From NCBI GenBank assembly GCA_011389535.1, contig JAABUE010000007.1, positions 1-42,446 of the forward strand: a stretch of DNA of 42,446 bases, written 5' to 3'. Position numbers and translations under genes: made by a program. The DNA comes from Anaerolineales bacterium. Lineage in GTDB: Bacteria; Chloroflexota; Anaerolineae; Anaerolineales; Villigracilaceae. Shown here piece by piece: positions 32,112 to 40,389 of this stretch; positions within the stretch are counted from its first letter, which is position 1, and each line of letters begins with the position of its first letter. The notes beneath the pieces were generated by a model. That model was not told where the DNA came from, did no database searches, and worked only from the letters and a program-made list of their open reading frames with translations.

Positions 32112-32502
32112 AAGGATCAATCACGTTGCAGTCGTTGTAGACGATATGGAAAAAGCCTTGTCTTTCTGGCGTGATGCGCTTGGCATGGAACTGCACGAGC
32201 TGCGCGATGTGCCGGTTGAGAAATCGCAAATAGCCTTTCTACCCCTGGAAGGCTCAGAAGTGGAGTTGGTTATGCCAACCAGCGATGATTCCGGGATCGC
32301 CAGGTATCTGGCCAAACGCGGCCCTGGAATGCATCACATTTGCCTGGAAGTGGATGATATCGCGGGAATGCTGGCACAGCTACGCACAAAAGGAGTGCGG
32401 CTGATAAACGAGGAGCCTCGTACCAGCGCGGACGGAAAAAAGTATGCCTTTATCCATCCGGAGAGCACAGCAGGGGTTCTGGTTGAACTTTACGAGCTAT
32501 AA
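32098..32502 (+). CDS. mce: Methylmalonyl-CoA epimerase
   Basis: 134 residues, glyoxalase-like fold. Metal ligands expected in this family are present as His9 (RINHVAVVVDD), His80 (GMHHICLEVDD) and Glu130 (GVLVELYEL), with the characteristic GKKYAFIHPESTAGVLVE block. The enzyme interconverts (R)- and (S)-methylmalonyl-CoA in propionate metabolism. No mutase gene is in the window. Its start lies inside the CYTH gene, with AGGAG just before it. A weak hairpin follows. Confidence 0.9.
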   Translation: MSHIKRINHVAVVVDDMEKALSFWRDALGMELHELRDVPVEKSQIAFLPLEGSEVELVMPTSDDSGIARYLAKRGPGMHHICLEVDDIAGMLAQLRTKGVRLINEEPRTSADGKKYAFIHPESTAGVLVELYEL

Positions 32503-32514
32503 AACATCTTGACG

Positions 32515-32539
32515 AAGATTGCCATCCCCGGCAATCTTT
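32515..32539 (+). terminator. Weak terminator-like hairpin after mce
   Basis: AAGATTGCC/GGCAATCTT (9-bp stem, 6-base loop), with only a short T-run, between mce and tilS. Confidence 0.45.
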
Positions 32540-32556
32540 GTGGTTTAATAGACCTG

Positions 32557-33990
32557 ATGTTAAATAACATCGACTCCATTTTCCGCGAAAATTGCAAATT
32601 GACCCGTGAACGATCGATTTTGGTCGGAGTTTCAGGTGGGCCCGATAGCCTGTGCCTGATGGAGGCATTGCGCCAGGCCGGCTATCCTGTCATTGTGGCC
32701 CACTTCAACCACCAGCTACGCCCGGATTCGGACGCGGAAGCAAACGCCCTCGAGCGAACTACATCTCGAAAAAATATCCCTTCAATCTTCGAAAGCGGGG
32801 ATGTGCGCGGTTTTGCCGAGAACGAAGGACTGTCCATTGAAGAAGCAGCCCGGACGATGCGTTATCGTTTCCTATTCGACCAGGCACGAACGCGAAATGC
32901 TCAGGCATTGGCTGTCGGTCACACTGCGGACGACCAGGTTGAAACCGTATTGATGAATTTTCTACGCGGCGCCGGCCTGACCGGTTTGAAAGGTATGACT
33001 TACCGTTCGCTGTTACCGACCTTTGATGAAGGCATGCCACTGGTACGTCCGTTGCTGGATATCTGGCGCGAGGAGACGGTCGTGTACTGCGCTGCCAACG
33101 GATTACGGCCCTATTACGACCCGAGCAACGATTCGCTCAATTTCTTGCGCAATCGCATCCGTCACTTGCTGATCCCACAGTTGGAGACCTATAATCCGCG
33201 CTTTCGCGAGGCGGTTTGGCGCACGGCGCGCTCGCTGGCGAGCGATTACTCAGCCTTGATCGAAGTGATCGATGCAACCTGGAGCGAGTGCGTACGGTCG
33301 GAACAGCCTGGCTTGATCACATTTGACGCTGAAATGCTTTGCGCCTATGCGTCGGGGTTGCAGCGTAACCTGATCCGTCGTGCGCTGGAGCAGGTTGTAC
33401 CGGGGATTACGGACATGCGCTTTTCGACCCTGGACAGCGCTGCAGAGTTCCTTTCCACCAGGCGCTATGGCCGACTCGATCTGACCGGTGGCGTGCGTCT
33501 GCTTCTAGAAGGGGATGTAGTCTACCTGGCAGGCAAGTCTGTGAAGTTACCCTTCGAGCGCTGGCCCCAAATGCCTCAGGTTGAAGACTCGATGGTGTTG
33601 CCCATTCCCGGACAGTTGAACCTTTCGGGTGGCTGGCTGTTTTCTTGCGAGCAGTGGCGCATCCCGGCTCTGGCATTAGAGCAGGCGCTCAACAACGAGA
33701 ATCCCTTTCAGGTCTGGTTGGACGCGAGCCGGTTATCCAAAAAACTGGAGGTCCGCTCCCGTCGGCCCGGAGACCGCTTCGAGCCCTTCGGCATGGACGG
33801 CCATACTCTGAAGCTGTCCGATTTCTTTATCAATGAGAAATTGCCACTGCGGGCTCGGGAGGCCTGGCCCCTTCTATGTTCGGGAGATACCGTTATCTGG
33901 GTACCGGGGTACCGCCCGGCACACCCCTACCGGCTGACAGACAAGACACGCCAGGTTATTTATTTCACCCTGGCACAAAAGCCATCATAA
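32557..33990 (+). CDS. tilS: tRNA(Ile)-lysidine synthase
   Basis: 477 residues from the ATG at 32557; codons upstream of it are open but pass through a hairpin. The ATP PP-loop is SGGPDS (residues 26-31), followed by VAHFNHQLRPDSDAEAN and GHTADDQVETVLMNFLRGAG, then YYDPSNDSLNFLRNRIRH, all family hallmarks. The C-terminal TilS domains are present (KKLEVRSRRPGDRFEPFGMDG, KLSDFFINEKLPL). The enzyme converts cytidine 34 of tRNA-Ile(CAU) to lysidine, giving it AUA decoding. It is essential in most bacteria. The gene is separated from a convergent recombinase gene by a strong terminator. Confidence 0.93.
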   Translation: MLNNIDSIFRENCKLTRERSILVGVSGGPDSLCLMEALRQAGYPVIVAHFNHQLRPDSDAEANALERTTSRKNIPSIFESGDVRGFAENEGLSIEEAARTMRYRFLFDQARTRNAQALAVGHTADDQVETVLMNFLRGAGLTGLKGMTYRSLLPTFDEGMPLVRPLLDIWREETVVYCAANGLRPYYDPSNDSLNFLRNRIRHLLIPQLETYNPRFREAVWRTARSLASDYSALIEVIDATWSECVRSEQPGLITFDAEMLCAYASGLQRNLIRRALEQVVPGITDMRFSTLDSAAEFLSTRRYGRLDLTGGVRLLLEGDVVYLAGKSVKLPFERWPQMPQVEDSMVLPIPGQLNLSGGWLFSCEQWRIPALALEQALNNENPFQVWLDASRLSKKLEVRSRRPGDRFEPFGMDGHTLKLSDFFINEKLPLRAREAWPLLCSGDTVIWVPGYRPAHPYRLTDKTRQVIYFTLAQKPS

Positions 33991-33993
33991 AAG

Positions 33994-34024
33994 AAAACGG
34001 CTCTCGTTATTCGGGAGCCGTTTT
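33994..34024. terminator. Bidirectional terminator
   Basis: AAAACGGCTC/GAGCCGTTTT plus inner pairs (13 bp with one G-T, 5-base loop), with flanking A and T runs, just after tilS and before the end of the convergent gene. Confidence 0.85.
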
Positions 34025-34041
34025 ACTGTTAGTTAGGTATC

Positions 34042-34944
34042 TCACTTTTGTTGCTCGGTTAACTGTCTCAGTTTCAAATTTATCTCTCGCCATTGTATTT
34101 TGGAAACACCCAGTTTCTGGCGAATCTTTTCAAGTTCAAAGCCTTCGCGATAATCCATCAACGTACTGCTCCAGCGGCACATATCGAAGGAAAGATGTTT
34201 TTCACCGAGGCCAGCCTCATTGCCGATATCTTCCAACAGATATTCCAATCTGCGGGGTGACCATGGGAAAAACTGGTCTACGGGTTGGTATTGGGTCAGG
34301 TATTCCCGGTAAGCGAGAATCCAGTCTTCAGGCAAAGGTATTTTGCGTTCCTTGTAACGGTTGGATGGGCTGGCATAACGGATAAAGACCAGCGGGCCAG
34401 ACGGGGCTTCCAGGTCAATGTGGTTGAGGTGAATTCCAAGACACTCGCTCTTCTTGATGCCGGTTGACAATAATAAATAGACCAACGTATACGGACGGGC
34501 ATCCGGTTTGCGCTCATGGCGGTGGCTGTCCGCAGCTTGCAGCACAGCCTGTACTTCTTCTTCGGTCAGCACAGTGGGCAACGGGCTCATCACCGAGCGT
34601 TGTAAAACCTTTTCAGCCGGGTCTACTAACAAAACACCGTACTGGTGCAGCCAGCGGAAAAAGGACTTGGTAGAAGTAATTCGCCTGGCCAATGTTTTCG
34701 GGCTGCATGGGATGGGACGTTCCTTCTCCATCCACTCGAAGTAACGGTTGAGGTCTTTGGTAGTAATGGCGCCCAGAGTACGATCCGGGGGCATGAACTG
34801 GGTCAGGATGCGTACATCTGAAAGGAAGGCTTTAACAGTATTTGGAGAGCGTCCCTGGTCATTAAGATACATCTCCCAGGCCTTGATCGCCGGAGGAAGC
34901 AAACTTTGTGAGGTTAAATGAGCTACAATAGTGTCCGCAGACAT
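34042..34944 (-). CDS. Tyrosine recombinase-like protein with altered catalytic residues
   Basis: 300 residues, AAGGAGG before the ATG. The N-terminal core-binding domain (LNDQGRSPNTVKAFLSDVRILTQF) and the catalytic-domain fold are clear. Yet the active site differs: STGIKKSE replaces the usual TG-x-R-x-SE (Arg I is Lys), the HxLRH box is SFDMCRWSS, and the end LGVSKIQWREINLK carries Asn at the place of the nucleophilic Tyr by my alignment. So strand exchange looks unlikely, and a DNA-binding or structural role is possible. No attachment sites or other mobile-element genes are nearby. Confidence 0.75.
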   Translation of the reverse strand: MSADTIVAHLTSQSLLPPAIKAWEMYLNDQGRSPNTVKAFLSDVRILTQFMPPDRTLGAITTKDLNRYFEWMEKERPIPCSPKTLARRITSTKSFFRWLHQYGVLLVDPAEKVLQRSVMSPLPTVLTEEEVQAVLQAADSHRHERKPDARPYTLVYLLLSTGIKKSECLGIHLNHIDLEAPSGPLVFIRYASPSNRYKERKIPLPEDWILAYREYLTQYQPVDQFFPWSPRRLEYLLEDIGNEAGLGEKHLSFDMCRWSSTLMDYREGFELEKIRQKLGVSKIQWREINLKLRQLTEQQK

Positions 34945-35177
34945 CGCGCCTCCTTATCATAATCAGCGTGTAGTCTTTTCGTATAGTTTAGCGGAAAAGG
35001 ATGTGAATGTCAACGGAATATAAAGGGCAGTTAAACCTTATACTGTAATGGTTGTAACCCCGAGTTCAATGTTATACTTTTTACATACTGTTATCTTTTG
35101 GCTTGCAAGCAATTTTGAAATTAAGTGTACGACCCAACTGATACGCAAATGACAACTAAGTTTATAGAACGCGCCCA

Positions 35178-35738
35178 ATGACATCACTCCCAAATGTCAG
35201 CGACGAATATCTGATTCAACAGTTCGTACAAGGCGATCTGCTGGCATTTGATTCTCTCTATAACCGGCATGTCAAGGCGGTCTATAAACGGGTGTGTTTC
35301 GTAATCCCAGAAACGGATGTCGAAGACGTAACACAAGAAGTGTTTCTTGCCGCTTTATGTTCTCTCCCGGCATACCGAGCCGAAGCACAGTTCAGTACCT
35401 GGCTTCGCTCTTTAACGAATAATAAAGTGGCAGAATACTATCGCAGGCGCTCTCGCAAAAAAGAGACCATGCAGGTTGATCTGGTGCATGCCGAGCGACG
35501 CAGTGATCAAAGCAACACCAATTCCGTGGAAGATCGCATCGCTCTATTCGCTGCCCTGAACCAACTGCCCAAACAATATTGTGAAGTGATAATCCTGCGC
35601 TTCGCTGAGGGGTTGCAATTCAATGAAATTGCAAAACTACTTAAGCAAAATCCGGAGGCAACCAAATCCCTCTTTCGCCGCGCATTATCCGCTCTTCGAG
35701 AAAAGATGGAAGTGAAAGATGAACAAACCTCAAAATAA
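35178..35738 (+). CDS. ECF RNA polymerase sigma factor
   Basis: 186 residues. Region 2: AFDSLYNRHVKAVYKRVCFVI then DVEDVTQEVFLAAL and the STWLRSLTNNKVAEYYRRRSR turn. Region 4: LPKQYCEVIILRFAEGLQFNEIAKLLKQNPEATKSLFRRAL. It is a group 4 sigma factor. Its gene overlaps the next by 20 bases; the next product is a membrane protein that probably acts as anti-sigma. The ATG has no obvious Shine-Dalgarno sequence. The signal and regulon are unknown. Confidence 0.88.
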   Translation: MTSLPNVSDEYLIQQFVQGDLLAFDSLYNRHVKAVYKRVCFVIPETDVEDVTQEVFLAALCSLPAYRAEAQFSTWLRSLTNNKVAEYYRRRSRKKETMQVDLVHAERRSDQSNTNSVEDRIALFAALNQLPKQYCEVIILRFAEGLQFNEIAKLLKQNPEATKSLFRRALSALREKMEVKDEQTSK

Positions 35739-36225
35739 TAATCGTACGGTTGAAGATCAACTCGCCGACTTTACCGACCAGATCCTTGCAGGAACTGCTG
35801 AAGAGGGCACGGACCCGTTCACGCCTGACCCCGAACTGCGTGCGCTCCAACAAACCGCTCTGCGCCTGAAAAACGCCGTCCCCAAAGACGGACCCAGCGA
35901 GGCAGCTATCCTTCGTATGCGCCAAAATATTGTTATGCAAAGGGAACAACAAGAAACAAAAGCAAGCGAACCTTTCTGGCAGAGATTTTTATCCGCCCGT
36001 AAGCCATCTGGGCGGAAATGGCAATCGCAGCACAACCGGCGGCGTCAGAACCTACGCATATCTTTAGCGGCAGTGGTTTTGCTGCTGTTTGTAAGTATTC
36101 CCCTTCTGTATAAAGACACACCCGTTCAACCAGCCGCAAGCGGACAAAATTTGAACGCCAGTTTATTTATCGCCTTTGGCGGGCTGATCTTGTTGGCCTA
36201 TCTATTTTTTCGACGCAAGCGATAA
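35719..36225 (+). CDS. Putative anti-sigma membrane protein
   Basis: 168 residues overlapping the sigma gene by 20 bases. The N-terminal 100 residues are polar (DQLADFTDQILAGTAEE, LRALQQTALRLK), with no zinc motif. Two hydrophobic segments at about 113-131 and 146-163 follow, then a basic end (FFRRKR). Position and membrane topology suggest an anti-sigma factor for the preceding ECF sigma, though no known anti-sigma domain is recognisable, so this is inference. A terminator follows. Confidence 0.65.
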   Translation: MNKPQNNNRTVEDQLADFTDQILAGTAEEGTDPFTPDPELRALQQTALRLKNAVPKDGPSEAAILRMRQNIVMQREQQETKASEPFWQRFLSARKPSGRKWQSQHNRRRQNLRISLAAVVLLLFVSIPLLYKDTPVQPAASGQNLNASLFIAFGGLILLAYLFFRRKR

Positions 36226-36255
36226 CATTCCCTTTCTATGAAGAACCGACAAAGA

Positions 36256-36286
36256 GACGATAGCAGCAATTGCTGCTATCGTCTTT
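36256..36286 (+). terminator. Terminator after the sigma/anti-sigma unit
   Basis: A perfect 28-base palindrome (14-bp arms, GACGATAGCAGCAA and its inverse) followed by TTT. Confidence 0.7.
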
Positions 36287-36344
36287 CCCTTAAAATCTTG
36301 GCTCTGGTGTTGCAACCGCTTGTCAGATAAGGTAAGATTCCATT

Positions 36345-37454
36345 ATGGGCTTAATTTTCGGACTGATCCTGGCATCTCTCCTTCCATTACTTTTTCTTGG
36401 GATTATCCGCAGGTTCGACTTTTATCAAATCGGCCAGTACCACTTAATTTTGATAAGCCTGGGTTGGGGCTTTTTTGCATACCTCTTTGCATCTTTAACA
36501 AACACGACCATAGAAATATCCGGGATGGTAGCACGGGAAACCATCGACCACTTCATTGCACCTGTTTTGGAAGAAATCTTGAAGTGCCTGATATTGCTTT
36601 ACCTGATCCGGCTTCCCAAATTCACTTACTCCGTTGATGGAGCGCTCTATGGTTTTGCTGCGGGCATCGGTTTTGCGATCGTAGAGAATTTTGAATATGC
36701 AGCCACTGATCCGTCAGTACCAGCTGTTATCCTTAGACTACTCTCGGCAAACCTGGTACATGCCACCAGCAGCGCTATTATCGGCATCGCGCTGGGGGTA
36801 TTCCACCTGAGAAGAACCCGGTCGCGTTGGCTGGTTTTAGCACTCGGCTTGCTTCTGGCCATCGGCCAGCACATGTCCTTCAACATTATGATCGAACATA
36901 TCACCTCTCCGATTATCGCGATTGGCATAGGGGTTCTGGGGGCAGTTTTCATTTACCTTGTTATGCAACGTGGTAAGAAGCAGGCACAGAACTGGATCAA
37001 GCAAAAACTAGGAGTGGCCGACCGTGTAACCCGCGCTGAAGTCGCTGTGGTTGACCGCCTCCTGAGCGTGGAGGACCTGCTGCTCCCGGTTGCAGAGCGG
37101 TTCGGCCCCGAGACAGCCAGCAAGGTAGAAAAACTCCTTTACTTACAGGCGCGCCTCGGCATCAAACGTAAAACCCTGGAGAGTTTCCAGAAGGAAGCTG
37201 AGCTGCGTAACGCTGTGGAAACAGAGATTCGTGAAATGCAGACTGAAATGGATGAAGCACGCCGCGAGATTGGCGCCTACGCCATGCTGTTCGTTCGCGG
37301 GTTGTTCACCGAGGACATGGTCTCGGTTTGGGATCGGGTGCAGGCTAGAGTCCGGGAACGATCCGTATTGAATGGCGGCAAAAAGGGAGGCGGCTTGTGG
37401 TCGGCCCTTGAAGAACGTATTAAAGGGCCGCCGGAACCCGAGAGGCTTGAATAA
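36345..37454 (+). CDS. PrsW family intramembrane metalloprotease with cytosolic tail
   Basis: 369 residues. About eight membrane spans in the first 210 residues, with the PrsW active-site residues: E76-E77 (VLEEILKCL), E114 in FAIVENFEY, H139 (NLVHATSS) and H176 (GQHMSFN). PrsW cuts the anti-sigma factor RsiW in Bacillus. Residues about 215-369 form a helical, charged cytosolic domain not found in Bacillus PrsW, with a coiled-coil region near 290-330. The gene follows a sigma/anti-sigma unit, which makes an anti-sigma substrate attractive but unproven. Downstream genes follow closely on the same strand. Confidence 0.87.
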   Translation: MGLIFGLILASLLPLLFLGIIRRFDFYQIGQYHLILISLGWGFFAYLFASLTNTTIEISGMVARETIDHFIAPVLEEILKCLILLYLIRLPKFTYSVDGALYGFAAGIGFAIVENFEYAATDPSVPAVILRLLSANLVHATSSAIIGIALGVFHLRRTRSRWLVLALGLLLAIGQHMSFNIMIEHITSPIIAIGIGVLGAVFIYLVMQRGKKQAQNWIKQKLGVADRVTRAEVAVVDRLLSVEDLLLPVAERFGPETASKVEKLLYLQARLGIKRKTLESFQKEAELRNAVETEIREMQTEMDEARREIGAYAMLFVRGLFTEDMVSVWDRVQARVRERSVLNGGKKGGGLWSALEERIKGPPEPERLE

Positions 37455-37459
37455 CGCTT

Positions 37460-38200
37460 ATGGCACCAGATATCATCGACCAACTGAAAAAAATCAACTG
37501 GTTTAATGAATTACCTGATGACTTTTTTATTGCACTTGCGCAGAAGGTTCACAAACGCAATTTAAGCAAGGACGAGGTCCTTTTTTACAAAGGCGATGGA
37601 GGTGACTCTCTTTTTATTATTAATTCGGGAGCGGTAAAAATCGTCACGCACGATTCGCAAGAAAATGAAGTTGTTTTGAACCAGGTTGGAGCCGGTGAGA
37701 TTATCGGTGAAATGGCATTACTGGATCGTGAACCACGTTCGGCAGGTGTAGTCGCGCTGGAAGAAACATCTGTCATGGAATTGAGCCGGGAAGACTTCAT
37801 GGAAATCTTGTCCCGCCAACCTGAGCTGGCTCTCTCTGTTATCAGGAGCCTGATATCCCGATTGCGTCACAACACCAGCTATATCGAACAGATCACAGAA
37901 ATGAGCAGGCGCGTTGCCAGGGGTGATTATTCATTTTTAAGCGAAACCCGGTTGGAGCAGACAGAAAAAGAAAGGAGCGGTCAGGATAAGATCAGACAAT
38001 TAATGGCAGAGTTTTACACTATGGTTCAGGGTGTGAGGGAACGGGAGACTGAGTTGAAAGAGCAGGTGCAAAAATTGGCGCTGCAAATCGACGAAGCAAA
38101 ACGGAAACAAGTTTTCGAAGCAATCACCAACACCGATTTCTATGCCGATTTGAAAAAACAAGCCCAAACACTGCGGGCACAACGCAAGGATAACAAATGA
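37460..38200 (+). CDS. Cyclic nucleotide-binding domain protein with coiled coil
   Basis: 246 residues, five bases after the PrsW gene. Residues 10-125 are a cNMP-binding domain; the phosphate-binding cassette IGEMALLDREPRSA retains Glu84 and Arg93, so it may bind cAMP or a related nucleotide. There is no helix-turn-helix at the C-terminus, unlike Crp. Instead a charged coiled coil fills residues about 150-240 (REREETELKEQVQKLALQI-like heptads). It is therefore a nucleotide-responsive scaffold or regulatory subunit rather than a transcription factor. Confidence 0.85.
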   Translation: MAPDIIDQLKKINWFNELPDDFFIALAQKVHKRNLSKDEVLFYKGDGGDSLFIINSGAVKIVTHDSQENEVVLNQVGAGEIIGEMALLDREPRSAGVVALEETSVMELSREDFMEILSRQPELALSVIRSLISRLRHNTSYIEQITEMSRRVARGDYSFLSETRLEQTEKERSGQDKIRQLMAEFYTMVQGVRERETELKEQVQKLALQIDEAKRKQVFEAITNTDFYADLKKQAQTLRAQRKDNK

Positions 38201-38219
38201 GCTTTTTGTGGGAGGCAAA

Positions 38220-38990
38220 ATGGGAAAGATCGTATCGATCCACTCGTTCCGCGGGGGAACCGGTAAATCGAACATCACGGCCAATCTGGCAGCGCAGGTA
38301 GCCATGGCGGACAAACGTGTCGGGGTTGTGGACGCCGACATCCAATCGCCCGGCATCCATGTTTTGTTCGGGTTGGATGAAACCAACATGGGAAATACGT
38401 TGAACGATTTCCTGCACGGGAAATGCACGATCCGGGAAGTTGCTTTTTCAGTCGGGGATAATGCAACACAGCGTCCGCAACTTGCAGGCAAGTCTTTGTG
38501 GCTGTTCCCCTGCTCTATTCGCGGGCATGAGATCAGCCAGATCCTGCGGGATGGGTTCGACATTAATCTGTTGAACGAAGGTTTGCAAACCCTGATGAGC
38601 GAGTTCGAGCTGGATTGTCTGTTTATCGATACACACCCCGGCCTGAACGAAGAAACTTTGCTATCGATAGCCATATCCGATCTTTTGATCGTCATCCTGC
38701 GCCCCGACCATCAGGATTTCCAGGGCACGGCTGTGACGGTTGATATTGCCCGCAGCCTGGACGTTCCCAAACTGATGTTGATGGTCAACAAAGCGGTTCC
38801 CGGTTACGACTATGACGATCTCAAAGGACAGATCGAGGCTGCTTATAAGGCACCTTTGACCGGCATTTTGCCGTTGAATTTTGAACTGGCCGATAATGCA
38901 AGTAAAGATTTGTTCTCGCTCAGGTATCCACTGCATGCCTGGTCGCAGGAATTACGCAAGGTAGCGGAAGCAATTTTGTCGGTGCCATAG
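38220..38990 (+). CDS. MinD/ParA-like P-loop ATPase
   Basis: 256 residues from the ATG at 38220 (GGGAGG five bases before it). Deviant Walker A RGGTGKS at 11-17, where Arg stands in for the usual signature Lys. Other motifs: VGVVDADIQSPGIHVLFG, the Walker B-like CLFIDTHPGLNEET, and VNKAVPGYDYDDL. No C-terminal membrane-targeting amphipathic helix is obvious. MinD/ParA ATPases place proteins or DNA within the cell. Sitting between a cNMP protein and a small zinc protein suggests a signalling role. Confidence 0.88.
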   Translation: MGKIVSIHSFRGGTGKSNITANLAAQVAMADKRVGVVDADIQSPGIHVLFGLDETNMGNTLNDFLHGKCTIREVAFSVGDNATQRPQLAGKSLWLFPCSIRGHEISQILRDGFDINLLNEGLQTLMSEFELDCLFIDTHPGLNEETLLSIAISDLLIVILRPDHQDFQGTAVTVDIARSLDVPKLMLMVNKAVPGYDYDDLKGQIEAAYKAPLTGILPLNFELADNASKDLFSLRYPLHAWSQELRKVAEAILSVP

Positions 38991-39088
38991 TACCCGGGCT
39001 AAACGTTCCTGATTGATGGAAACCACTTTGTGAACGGAGATACTATATCTATAAAAATACACTATTCGGTTACCTGGAGGCGAAGAAG

Positions 39089-39301
39089 ATGAAGTGCTGG
39101 CACTGTGAAGAACCGGCGCGAGCCGCCTGTAAGTTCTGTGGGCGGTTCGTCTGCAAAGAGCATGTTAAACCAATGGCTACATTTATCGCCATGTATTTAG
39201 GCAGCACCGAAACCCCGAAGGGCCTGGCCGTGGCAAACGTAGTCTGGTGCGGTGAATGTGAGCCACAACCCGAACCTGTACCCATGCCAGAGTTATATTA
39301 G
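39089..39301 (+). CDS. Small B-box-like zinc-binding protein
   Basis: 70 residues, GGAGG before the ATG. Cysteines and histidine form a likely two-metal site: C3-x2-C6, C14-x2-C17, C22-x2-H25 and C54-x2-C57. The spacing CKFCGRFVCKEH resembles B-box zinc fingers. It is probably a protein-protein interaction module of the MinD-like row. No function is known. Confidence 0.75.
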   Translation: MKCWHCEEPARAACKFCGRFVCKEHVKPMATFIAMYLGSTETPKGLAVANVVWCGECEPQPEPVPMPELY

Positions 39302-39315
39302 ATAGGGAGGCGCAA

Positions 39316-39675
39316 ATGGCTGGAATTTTCGACCGCTTACAAAAGCAGATAGACGATAAGCGCAACGAAGGTGGGATCTCCGTCCTCGACCTTGCTGACC
39401 TGCCTCCCACCCTGCGTAAAATCATGCGCCTCATGCTACGGCAAACGAAAATGAATTACGCTCAATTGCGCGAAACGATCGAGCATTTGCCCGAGGGGGA
39501 ACAGTTGACACGCGCCAACCTGGACGAGGCTTTGGAAAAGCTTTCAGAGCAGGCCTGGTTGATTCAAATTGGGGAAGGGGAACGCGCCGTTTACAAGGTC
39601 AATCTGCGGCGCAGGGCGGGCAGCAATCTTTCGGAAACGATCTGGCAAAACCTGGATTCCAAATTAAAAAGATAG
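39316..39675 (+). CDS. Small protein with winged-helix-like pattern
   Basis: 119 residues, GGGAGG before the ATG, 14 bases after the zinc-protein stop codon. Residues 27-100 (LPPTLRKIMRLMLRQTKMNYAQLRETI, TRANLDEALEKLSEQAWLIQI and ERAVYKVNLRR) read like a winged helix of the kind found in small regulators. I recognise no named family. It probably works with its upstream neighbours. Confidence 0.65.
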   Translation: MAGIFDRLQKQIDDKRNEGGISVLDLADLPPTLRKIMRLMLRQTKMNYAQLRETIEHLPEGEQLTRANLDEALEKLSEQAWLIQIGEGERAVYKVNLRRRAGSNLSETIWQNLDSKLKR

Positions 39676-39768
39676 CCCCGGTACCTTGCGTTCCAACCGG
39701 GCCAACTGCGTTATATCATACCCGCAGCCATACATTACGCTTTCCTTCTTAAATGGGGTCATGAAGGG

Positions 39769-39774
39769 TATACT
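39769..39774 (+). promoter_or_regulatory. Probable -10 box of nadD
   Basis: TATACT ends six bases before the nadD ATG at 39781, so the transcript would begin at or near the ATG. There is no Shine-Dalgarno sequence, as at the DUF72 gene. Confidence 0.35.
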
Positions 39775-39780
39775 TCGCCC

Positions 39781-40386
39781 ATGTCCCGCGAACGGCTTGG
39801 TGTCTTCGGAGGCACCTTCGACCCTCCCCACATCGGCCATTTGATCCTGGCTGCTGAGGCCTGCGCAGATTTAAATTTTGACTGCCTTTTATGGGTGCTC
39901 ACCCCTGTCCCACCTCACAAACTCGAACAACCCATTACCCCGCTCGAACACCGGCTGGCGATACTCGAGCTTGCGATAGCAAATGACTCGAACTTCCAGC
40001 TTTCGCGCATCGAAATGGACCGCCCGGGCCCGCACTATATGGTCGATACCATGCGACTGCTGGCCGACCAGTACCCATCCGCAGACCTGATCCTGTTGAT
40101 CGGCGGCGACTCGCTGCGAGACCTGCCCACCTGGCATCGTCCCGCGGACCTTGTATCTGCCTGCCACGAGATTGGCGTGATCCGCCGCCCCGGCGACTCA
40201 ATCGACCTGTCAGCGCTGGAACGCTCGGTGCCGGGCACACAGGCCAAGGTCAGGTTTGTGGATGCGCCGCTGTTAGAGATTTCCTCGAGCGACATCCGCA
40301 GTCGCATCCGCGCAGGACAGCCGTTCCGCTATTATTTGTCCCAATCTGTTTACGTGTACATCGTAAATAACAAACTTTACAGGTAA
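39781..40386 (+). CDS. nadD: Nicotinate-nucleotide adenylyltransferase
   Basis: 201 residues. Nucleotidyltransferase motif GGTFDPPHIGH at 10-20 and the C-terminal ISSSDIRSRI give the NadD pattern, with the substrate stretch LWVLTPVPPHK and ILLIGGDSLRDLPTWHRP also diagnostic. It adenylates nicotinate mononucleotide in NAD synthesis. The ATG lies just after a TATACT box, suggesting a leaderless mRNA. It ends three bases before the MFS gene, so the two are probably one unit. Confidence 0.93.
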   Translation: MSRERLGVFGGTFDPPHIGHLILAAEACADLNFDCLLWVLTPVPPHKLEQPITPLEHRLAILELAIANDSNFQLSRIEMDRPGPHYMVDTMRLLADQYPSADLILLIGGDSLRDLPTWHRPADLVSACHEIGVIRRPGDSIDLSALERSVPGTQAKVRFVDAPLLEISSSDIRSRIRAGQPFRYYLSQSVYVYIVNNKLYR

Positions 40387-40389
40387 TGC

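Noticed and set aside
34042-34944. Prophage or integrative element around the tyrosine recombinase
   Set aside because: No attachment repeats, excisionase, replication or phage genes are adjacent, and neighbours are housekeeping genes.
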